From SIAJ01 sp035258765 (GTDB lineage Bacteria > Planctomycetota > Planctomycetia > Gemmatales > Gemmataceae), in NCBI GenBank assembly GCA_035258765.1, contig DATFWZ010000019.1, positions 1 through 11,972 of the forward strand: a stretch of DNA of 11,972 bases, given 5' to 3'. The notes under the pieces were generated by a model that saw nothing but the letters and a program-made list of their open reading frames with translations, did no database searches and had not been told where the DNA came from. A program made the translations under genes and the position numbers. Positions 7,463-11,972 of this stretch are shown in pieces (the first letter of the stretch is position 1; each line of letters starts with the position of its first letter).

Positions 7463-7743
7463 GGGTGCGCGGAGTTGGCCGGAACGGGGACTTCGACCGG
7501 CGCCGGGGCCGGCTTGCGGATCAGGCCGAGGAACGCCTCGAGGCCGCCGGTCATGAGCATTCCGATGGTCGCCATGACCAGCGGCGTTTGCCACAGAACC
7601 CGTTCGTTTTCCGAATTGTATGCGTCGCCGGCGTACGCTCGGTGCGTGAAGAGGAACGCCTGAGCCAGTCCATATCCGATGACGGCCAACGCAATGCCGA
7701 CGCCTCCGGTGTTCCGGAGGACGCGGGCCCAGAACGGTCGCAT
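7459..7743 (-). CDS. 94-aa two-helix membrane protein of unknown function
   Basis: Small protein not recognised from any named family. Two hydrophobic segments (about residues 12-32 and 52-75) are separated by a polar loop, HRAYAGDAYNSENER, and followed by a Pro/Val/Ala-rich tail, KPAPAPVEVPVPAN. The N-terminus MRPFWARVLRN is basic, so a hairpin topology with both ends in the cytoplasm is likely. The ATG at 7743 has GAGAGG 5 nt upstream (complement of about 7749-7754). The stop overlaps the GTG of the TIM-barrel gene by GTGA, the tightest arrangement in the window, so the two products are probably made in proportion. A role in bringing the TIM-barrel protein to the membrane is a guess. As first gene after the shared divergent region, it shares control with UPF0261 if that region is bidirectional. 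Confidence 0.8.
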   Translation of the reverse strand: MRPFWARVLRNTGGVGIALAVIGYGLAQAFLFTHRAYAGDAYNSENERVLWQTPLVMATIGMLMTGGLEAFLGLIRKPAPAPVEVPVPANSAHP

Positions 7744-7784
7744 GAGAACCTCTCTCTGGCGAAGTCATTCAAAGGTGACACCGT

Positions 7785-7791
7785 TATCATA
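7785..7791. promoter_or_regulatory. Overlapping divergent -10-like boxes
   Basis: TATCAT at 7785-7790 reads as a -10 box towards the UPF0261 gene. TATGAT, the complement of 7786-7791, reads as a -10 box towards the membrane protein/TIM-barrel genes. Each differs from TATAAT at one position, and together they form the AT-rich patch in the 87-bp divergent gap. Convincing -35 boxes were not found on either side, so activator use or a different sigma factor is possible. Confidence 0.4.
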
Positions 7792-7792
7792 G

Positions 7793-7810
7793 AGCGCGAA
7801 TTGTCGCGCT
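7793..7810. promoter_or_regulatory. 18-bp palindrome, candidate operator in the divergent promoter region
   Basis: AGCGCGA (7793-7799), ATTG, TCGCGCT (7804-7810): a perfect 7-bp dyad immediately beside the overlapping -10-like boxes. In this position a bound regulator could affect both divergent transcription units. In UPF0261 mRNA it could also form a hairpin 8 nt before the ribosome site at 7818-7823. No regulator gene is adjacent. Confidence 0.45.
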
Positions 7811-7830
7811 GCTTCGCGGAGGGCTAGGCC

Positions 7831-9033
7831 ATGCCCGTTGTGCTCATCGGCACCCTGGACACCAAGGGGACCGAGATCGGGTTCGTGCGCGACCTGCTCC
7901 GGTCGGCGGGAGCCGCGACGTTGGTGATCGACGCGGGCGTCATGGGCCCGCCGGCGATCACACCGGATGTGTCGCGGGAGGAAGTGTTTGCAGCGGCCGG
8001 GACGTCGGCGGACGAGGTCCGGCGGTCGGGCGACCGCGGCCGGGCGGTGACTCTCGCGGCGACCGGTGCCGCTCGTGTCGTCGAGCGGCTGCATGCCGAG
8101 GGCAAGGTTCAAGGGGTGCTCGGGCTCGGCGGGTCGGCGGGCACCACGATCGGCACGGCCGCGATGCGCGGGTTACCGTATGGCGTGCCCAAACTCATGG
8201 TGAGTACGCTCGCGAGCGGACAGGTTCAGCCGTACGTCGGCGTTCGCGACATCTGCATGGTGAATTCGGTCACAGACATTTGCGGTCTGAATCGGTTCAC
8301 GCGGCAGGTCCTCGCGAATGCCGCGCATGCGATGGCGGGAATGGCTAACGCGAAGCGGCAGGCGGCTGTCGCGGACAAACCCCTCATCACCGCAACCATG
8401 TTCGGGGTCACGACCCCGTGCGTGGAGGCGTGCCGGCGCCAATTGGAACCCGTCGGATACGAGGTCCTCGTCTTCCACGCGACCGGGACCGGCGGTCGGA
8501 CGATGGAAGCCATGATCGCCGACGGGCTCATCGCCGCGGTGCTCGACATTACAACCACCGAGTTAGCCGACGAGCTGGTCGGTGGGGTGTTGACCGCGGG
8601 CAAGGACCGACTGACAGCCGCGGGGCTCCGCGGGGTTCCGCAGGTGGTCTCCCTGGGGGCCCTTGACATGGTCAACTTCGGGCCGCCGGACACCGTGCCG
8701 CGAAAGTTCGAAGGCCGGCGCTTCTACCAGCACAACCCGACCGTCACCTTGATGCGGACCACGCCCGAGGAGAACGACCGCCTCGGCAAGGAGATCGCCG
8801 AGAAGGCCAGCGCGGCCAGGGGCCCGACCGCGGTCCTGGTGCCGCTCAAGGGCGTTTCCGCGATCGACAAGGAGGGTGGGGCGTTCTGGTGGCCCGAAGC
8901 GGATCAGGCCCTGTTTCAGAGCCTGCGCAATTGGCTCAGCCCGTCGGTGCGACTGATTGAGCTTGACCTGCACATCAACGATCCGGAATTCGCCCGGACC
9001 GCGACCGCGACGCTGCTGGCGATGCGCTCGTGA
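7831..9033 (+). CDS. UPF0261 / Tm-1-like ATP-binding domain protein
   Basis: A 400-aa protein, full length for the UPF0261 family (PF06792), with two Rossmann-like subdomains. Visible signatures: VVLIGTLDTKGTEIGFVRD (3-21), a glycine-rich GLGGSAGTTIG (98-108), the region around MVSTLASGQVQPYVG (123-137), DICMVNSVTDICGLN (140-154), ATMFGVTTPCV (188-198), VFHATGTGGRTME (214-226), LDITTTELADEL (238-249), PLKGVSAIDKEGGAFWWPEAD (338-358) and the C-terminal DLHINDPEFA. In tomato, the same domain is the ATP-binding N-terminal half of Tm-1 and binds the tobamovirus replication protein. The bacterial function is unknown. The ATG at 7831 has a strong GGAGGG (7818-7823) 7 nt upstream. It is divergent from the TIM-barrel unit, whose product corresponds to the other half of Tm-1, and ends 5 bp from a convergent gene. 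Confidence 0.93.
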   Translation: MPVVLIGTLDTKGTEIGFVRDLLRSAGAATLVIDAGVMGPPAITPDVSREEVFAAAGTSADEVRRSGDRGRAVTLAATGAARVVERLHAEGKVQGVLGLGGSAGTTIGTAAMRGLPYGVPKLMVSTLASGQVQPYVGVRDICMVNSVTDICGLNRFTRQVLANAAHAMAGMANAKRQAAVADKPLITATMFGVTTPCVEACRRQLEPVGYEVLVFHATGTGGRTMEAMIADGLIAAVLDITTTELADELVGGVLTAGKDRLTAAGLRGVPQVVSLGALDMVNFGPPDTVPRKFEGRRFYQHNPTVTLMRTTPEENDRLGKEIAEKASAARGPTAVLVPLKGVSAIDKEGGAFWWPEADQALFQSLRNWLSPSVRLIELDLHINDPEFARTATATLLAMRS

Positions 9034-9038
9034 AAGGG

Positions 9039-9476
9039 TTACATCTGCGACGGGAATCGTGAGGCCGAGCTGGCCCGCATGGCCCGGATGCGCTCCATCA
9101 GGATTCGCGACGCGGTTGCCGGATCGGTCGGGACGGTCGGCGTCGGCCGCTCGGACGGCGGGATCATCGGCGTCTCGCCCGCCGGCCTCACCTCCTCGGC
9201 CATCGGCGGCAGCTCCTGCGGGAACATCGCCTCCATTTCCCCCACCGAGACCACGCGTTCAAGCCGCAAGTAGAGCATCTGGTTATACGGGACGAAGAAC
9301 CCCCGGGCCTCGTCGATGGTCCCGGCCACCCGGCCGCGGAGGAGGAGGAAATGTGGCTCGAACCGAATCAGCGTGTCCACCGAGATTTCCGACGCGTTCT
9401 GCAGAACGATGACCAGCTTGGTCCGTTCCTCTTCCGGGATGAGCCGAAACATCTCGATCCATGCATCGTTCGACAT
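9039..9476 (-). CDS. Hypothetical protein with possible Sm-like N-terminal domain and proline-rich tail
   Basis: A 145-aa protein not recognised with certainty. Residues about 17-76 alternate hydrophobic and polar residues as in a small beta-barrel: LVIVLQNASEISVDTLI, a turn with FEPHFLLLRGR, then GFFVPYNQMLYLRLERVV. The order of a strand with NA/NG turn, an FxLLLR strand and a final [FV]PYxQ strand resembles Sm/Hfq proteins, but no RNA-binding residues can be assigned. A Pro/Glu/Thr-rich linker (about 86-120) and a short basic helix (RILMERIRAMRA) follow. The ATG at 9476 is chosen over the adjacent GTG at 9479 because GCGAGG then sits 6 nt upstream. It is separated from the proteases by a terminator and so probably has its own promoter. 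It converges with UPF0261 with a 5-bp gap and no room for a terminator. Confidence 0.72.
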   Translation of the reverse strand: MSNDAWIEMFRLIPEEERTKLVIVLQNASEISVDTLIRFEPHFLLLRGRVAGTIDEARGFFVPYNQMLYLRLERVVSVGEMEAMFPQELPPMAEEVRPAGETPMIPPSERPTPTVPTDPATASRILMERIRAMRASSASRFPSQM

Positions 9477-9510
9477 CACGGGCCTCGCGGGTGACCGTGA
9501 AGCCTAGCTC

Positions 9511-9551
9511 AAAAACATCGGCGGGGGTGATGCGAACATCTACCCCCGCCG
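9511..9551 (-). terminator. Intrinsic terminator of the protease pair
   Basis: On the minus strand CGGCGGGGGT pairs with ACCCCCGCCG (9542-9551 and 9519-9528). An inner GATG/CATC stem closes a TTCG loop with a single bulged base at 9541, about 14 bp in all. The hairpin is followed by ATG and then five T (complement of 9511-9515). It lies 40 nt after the stop of the second protease gene. Stem, stable loop and U-run make this the clearest terminator in the window. Confidence 0.9.
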
Positions 9552-9590
9552 CATGAGTTTTCGGGTTTTGCCGCAATACTTGACTGGGCG

Positions 9591-10436
9591 CTAAAGCCCC
9601 GTCTTCGGCGAAACCGTCAGCTTCACCTCCTTGCCGTCCCGCTTGACGACGACCGCGATCGGCTTGCCCGGCTTGGCGTACCCGGCGGCCACGTAGGCGT
9701 CCGCGAGCGAGTCGGTCCACCGGCCGTCGATCGTCAACAGGCGGTCGCCCGCCTTCAACCCCGCCTCGGCGGCCGCCCCGCCCTCGTGAACCGCCTTCAC
9801 GTCCACACCGTCGGCCTCGTCGGACGAGCCCTTGGCCAGCTCGAGCCCCCAAAGTCCGGCCGGCGCTGCGACCTTCGGCTCCGGCTTGGAGCTCATTGCG
9901 GCCATGACCGTCTGCATCAGATCCTGCATCACGTCCGTCGCCTTGTACCCGTTCGGAAAGAAGGTCATCTCCTTGGCCTTGTAGTCCACCGTCATCTTGA
10001 ACCGGGCGAAGAACGGGAACCCGACGATCCCCTCAACGGCCCCGTACTTCTTCTCGTACTCCTTGGAGAAAAGCTTGACGGTCGGGTGGTCCATGATCAT
10101 GGCCGACACGTCGTCGGCCTTCACGTCGCCGACCTGGAAGTCCTTGACTTTCACTTGTCCCATCATGCCGAAGAACGGGATGAGCGGCTTGTCCTTCGCC
10201 TTCTGGACCAACCCGGCCTCCTGGGCGACCTTCGGGGTGATCAGGGTGGCCGGGGCCCCCGTATCGAAGATCAAGTTGTACGGCCCGTGCCCGTTCACTT
10301 TCACCTTGACGATGAAGTGCCCGGACGGGACCAGCTCGAACTTAACGGCTTGCGGCTTCGGCTCCTCCTTGGTGTCGGCGGCCGAAAGCGCGGCGGAGAG
10401 GGGCACTACGAGCAGGGCGGCGAAGATCTTCTTCAT
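9591..10436 (-). CDS. Secreted retropepsin-like aspartic protease with C-terminal PDZ domain (copy 2 of tandem pair)
   Basis: A 281-aa exported protein. The N-terminal signal peptide is MKKIFAALLVVPLSAALSAA, probably cut near residue 20. A single-lobe retropepsin domain follows (about 33-162) with the catalytic motif IFDTGAPATLI (Asp58) and the second hydrophobic-Gly motif GIVGFPFF (136-143). Such one-lobe proteases must dimerise to form the two-aspartate site. A PDZ domain (about 195-277: LWGLEL, VKAVHEGGAAAEAGLKAGDRLLTIDG) probably binds peptide C-termini. The ATG at 10436 has GGAAGGGG about 9 nt upstream and lies 3 nt after the stop of the paralogous upstream gene, so the two form an operon ended by the terminator at 9511-9551. 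Substrates are unknown; processing of secreted or cell-envelope proteins is an inference. Confidence 0.88.
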   Translation of the reverse strand: MKKIFAALLVVPLSAALSAADTKEEPKPQAVKFELVPSGHFIVKVKVNGHGPYNLIFDTGAPATLITPKVAQEAGLVQKAKDKPLIPFFGMMGQVKVKDFQVGDVKADDVSAMIMDHPTVKLFSKEYEKKYGAVEGIVGFPFFARFKMTVDYKAKEMTFFPNGYKATDVMQDLMQTVMAAMSSKPEPKVAAPAGLWGLELAKGSSDEADGVDVKAVHEGGAAAEAGLKAGDRLLTIDGRWTDSLADAYVAAGYAKPGKPIAVVVKRDGKEVKLTVSPKTGL

Positions 10437-10439
10437 GGC

Positions 10440-11291
10440 TTACAGCCCCTTCCCGAGTTCGACGGTGATCGTTTTGGAGTCGTCGCCGCGCTTCAGCGTC
10501 AGCTTCACGGACGTGCCTTCCGGCAGCTTCTTCACGGCCTCAAGCATGTCTTCGGGCGACCCAACCGACTTCCCGTGCGCCGTCTGGATGCGGTCACCGG
10601 CCTTGAGCCCGGCCTTGTCGGCCGGCCCGCCGGCAATGACCGACTTCACGACCAGGACCTTCGACTCGGCCTTGAGTTCCGCCCCGAGGAACCCGCGGGG
10701 GTGGACGTCGTAGTTCGGCTTGATCCCGCTGAACGCCGCCAGGAACTTCATCAGCTCGCCGATCAGTTCGAGCCCGCCCTGAGACCCGCCCTTGTCCACG
10801 ATCCGCTTCGGGGCCGGGGCGTCAAAATCGACCGGGGTCCACTTGAGCTTGGGCTCGGTGAAGTCGTACTCGATGCGATAGCCGGACAGGACGTTGTAAC
10901 CAATCACGCCGTGCAGCTCGACGCCCGCGAGGCCCATCGAGTTCATGCCCTTGAGCTGGAACATGTCGATGGCGATCCCGCGAGGCTTGGGGATCGACAG
11001 CCCGCCCTCAAGCTCGACCCTGTCGAAACTGGTCCAGCCGTCCTTCTCCTTCCCGCCCGCCTTCTTGGCGACCTCCTCGGTCATGATCAGGGCCGGCGCC
11101 CCGGTGTCGATGATGAAATTGAACGGACCCTTGCTGTTCAATTTCACCCGCACCATGACGTGCTTGGTGTTGGTGAGGCGGTAGGGGATTTCGTAGGTCG
11201 GCGGTGTCTTGGGCGGCGGGTCTTTCTGTTCGTCCGCCCGCGTCGGGAGCACGAGGAGCACGCCGAGGCCGGCGGCGAGAAGGTATTTCAT
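10440..11291 (-). CDS. Secreted retropepsin-like aspartic protease with C-terminal PDZ domain (copy 1 of tandem pair)
   Basis: A 283-aa exported protein with the same architecture as its downstream neighbour: signal peptide MKYLLAAGLGVLLVLPTRA, a Pro-rich linker, a retropepsin domain (about 33-152) with catalytic FIIDTGAPALIMT (Asp62) and GVIGYNVL (128-135), and a PDZ domain (about 198-280: FLGAEL, VKSVIAGGPADKAGLKAGDRIQ). The stretches around the catalytic motif (GPFNFIIDTGAPALI versus GPYNLIFDTGAPATL) and the PDZ core are clearly related between the two, while the rest differs, so the duplication is old. The ATG at 11291 is chosen because it begins the signal peptide; an upstream in-frame TTG at 11345 would add 18 polar residues and run into the palindromic spacer. 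The ribosome site is weak (GGA about 8 nt upstream). Confidence 0.88.
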   Translation of the reverse strand: MKYLLAAGLGVLLVLPTRADEQKDPPPKTPPTYEIPYRLTNTKHVMVRVKLNSKGPFNFIIDTGAPALIMTEEVAKKAGGKEKDGWTSFDRVELEGGLSIPKPRGIAIDMFQLKGMNSMGLAGVELHGVIGYNVLSGYRIEYDFTEPKLKWTPVDFDAPAPKRIVDKGGSQGGLELIGELMKFLAAFSGIKPNYDVHPRGFLGAELKAESKVLVVKSVIAGGPADKAGLKAGDRIQTAHGKSVGSPEDMLEAVKKLPEGTSVKLTLKRGDDSKTITVELGKGL

Positions 11292-11340
11292 GGCAGGTCC
11301 GTGGTGAGTCTCGTGAGGCACTTCTACATCGTATGCAATC

Positions 11341-11389
11341 CGCAAGCGGGCCGCTTGCGACGATGAATGTCCGCAAGCGGCCCGCTTGC
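11341..11389. repeat. Pair of inverted GC-rich palindromes
   Basis: CGCAAGCGG-G-CCGCTTGCG at 11341-11359 and GCAAGCGG-C-CCGCTTGC at 11373-11389 are each near-perfect palindromes, differing in the central base as expected for opposite orientations. Bases 11342-11359 also pair perfectly over 18 bp with 11372-11389 across a 12-nt loop, giving one long hairpin. They sit in the 108-bp gap between the copper monooxygenase stop and the protease start on the minus strand. No U-run follows. REP-like repeat, operator pair or factor-dependent terminator are possible. Confidence 0.8.
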
Positions 11390-11399
11390 ACGGTGGTCG

Positions 11400-11972
11400 C
11401 TATTTCTCCTTCGCCCCCAGCGGGAACGGGCGGGCGATCACCCGCTTCTTGTCTTCACTGGTCACGCCCATGAAGCCGAAGAGCATCTCGTTGGTCGTCT
11501 GCTCGCCGAACAGGACGACCGCCGGCGGGTTGCGGGGGTTGTTCGGGTTCTTCGAGCTGTTGTCGTAGATGCCCTCGACGTCCAGCCGCGTCCCGGCCTT
11601 CAGCTTGAGCGGCTCCTTGAACCAGTAGGTCTCCTGCCAGTTGTAATCCCACTCCTTGATCTCCACGAGCGTCGTTGGCTCGCCGCCCGGCGGGGTCATG
11701 GTCACCTTGATCGACTTGCCGATCAGGTGCATGTGGGGCATGACCGAGTGCATGGTGCAGTCGGAGTGCAGGTAGATGGTCCCCTCAATCTTGTGGTCCT
11801 CTTTCCCGGCCGGGATGTTGAGGAACAACGGGTTTCGCGGCCCGAGGACCAGCGTCTGGTACGGCCGCTCCACAGGTTTCTTCGCGAAGTATAGCCCAAT
11901 CTTGGTCCGGTCCTTCTCGGGCTTGCCGTTGCGATGGTAGTGGACCTGCAAGATCACGTCTGCCCCCTTGGG
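11400..11972 (-). CDS. Type II copper, ascorbate-dependent monooxygenase (PHM/DBM-like), C-terminal part; 5' end outside window
   Basis: The C-terminal 190 residues of a copper monooxygenase related to peptidylglycine alpha-hydroxylating monooxygenase, which uses two copper sites to hydroxylate C-H bonds. The frame is open to the window edge. Visible ligand motifs: LQVHYH (His codon at 11940-11942, matching PHM His172 of the CuH site), MPHMHLIGK, whose two His match PHM His242/His244, and NEMLFG, whose Met matches PHM Met314; the last three are the CuM ligands. GIYDNSSKNPNNP is a loop often seen in bacterial members. The N-terminal part with the remaining CuH ligands, and any signal peptide or fused cytochrome/redoxin domain, lies beyond base 11972. 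The protein ends in GAKEK with a TAG stop. It is followed by the palindrome pair and then the proteases on the same strand. The substrate is unknown. Confidence 0.85.
   Translation of the reverse strand, partial: PKGADVILQVHYHRNGKPEKDRTKIGLYFAKKPVERPYQTLVLGPRNPLFLNIPAGKEDHKIEGTIYLHSDCTMHSVMPHMHLIGKSIKVTMTPPGGEPTTLVEIKEWDYNWQETYWFKEPLKLKAGTRLDVEGIYDNSSKNPNNPRNPPAVVLFGEQTTNEMLFGFMGVTSEDKKRVIARPFPLGAKEK

Noticed and set aside
7463..7768. Extended N-terminus of the TIM-barrel protein up to 7768
   Set aside because: It would overlap the whole 94-aa membrane protein in another frame and exceed the family length. The GTG at 7462 gives the normal start.
9786..11366. A 526-codon open frame on the + strand antisense to both proteases
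   Set aside because: It overlies two proteins with clear domains and signal peptides on the other strand. Its product is a low-complexity His/Arg/Leu/Asp-rich string typical of antisense frames in GC-rich DNA.

Overview
The window is a GC-rich stretch of bacterial chromosome with long, densely packed genes on both strands. It most resembles a planctomycete of the Gemmataceae. That assignment is inferred from several traits together: a membrane-anchored Ser/Thr kinase of planctomycete style (DWG in place of DFG), a Tat-exported sugar isomerase/epimerase-like TIM barrel, secreted retropepsin-plus-PDZ proteins, a PHM-like copper monooxygenase, and a DnaE with a variant fingers signature. No rRNA, tRNA, CRISPR array, transposase or phage gene was found.

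Left part (1-5487, all + strand): the 3' three quarters of dnaE, the replicative DNA polymerase III alpha subunit; 25 bp later a GctB-like family I CoA-transferase beta subunit without its alpha partner; a 239-bp leader; a single-pass membrane Ser/Thr protein kinase; and, 4 bp after the kinase stop, a small four-helix membrane protein.

Middle (5488-9033): a 172-bp gap between convergent genes holds a 107-bp imperfect fold-back element. It is followed by a minus-strand group in transcription order: a 94-aa two-helix membrane protein, a PEP-hydrolase-like TIM-barrel protein (GTGA overlap with the previous gene), and the Tat-exported isomerase-like protein. Divergent from this group, across 87 bp, is a UPF0261 (Tm-1-like ATP-binding) gene. 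The TIM-barrel and UPF0261 proteins correspond to the C- and N-terminal halves of the tomato antiviral protein Tm-1. Here they are two genes reading away from one shared regulatory region, which contains overlapping -10-like boxes and an 18-bp palindrome. This is the most interesting cluster in the window.

Right part (9034-11972, all minus strand): in transcription order, the C-terminal part of a type II copper, ascorbate-dependent monooxygenase; a spacer with two inverted copies of a GC-rich palindrome; two tandem paralogous secreted retropepsin-PDZ proteins 3 nt apart; a strong intrinsic terminator with a UUCG loop; and a 145-aa unknown protein with a possible Sm-like N-terminal domain, ending 5 bp from the convergent UPF0261 stop.

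The tetranucleotide CTAG occurs only three times in the window. All three are intergenic and read GCTAGG in the direction of the next gene. All functional calls come from motif recognition by eye; no database search was run.
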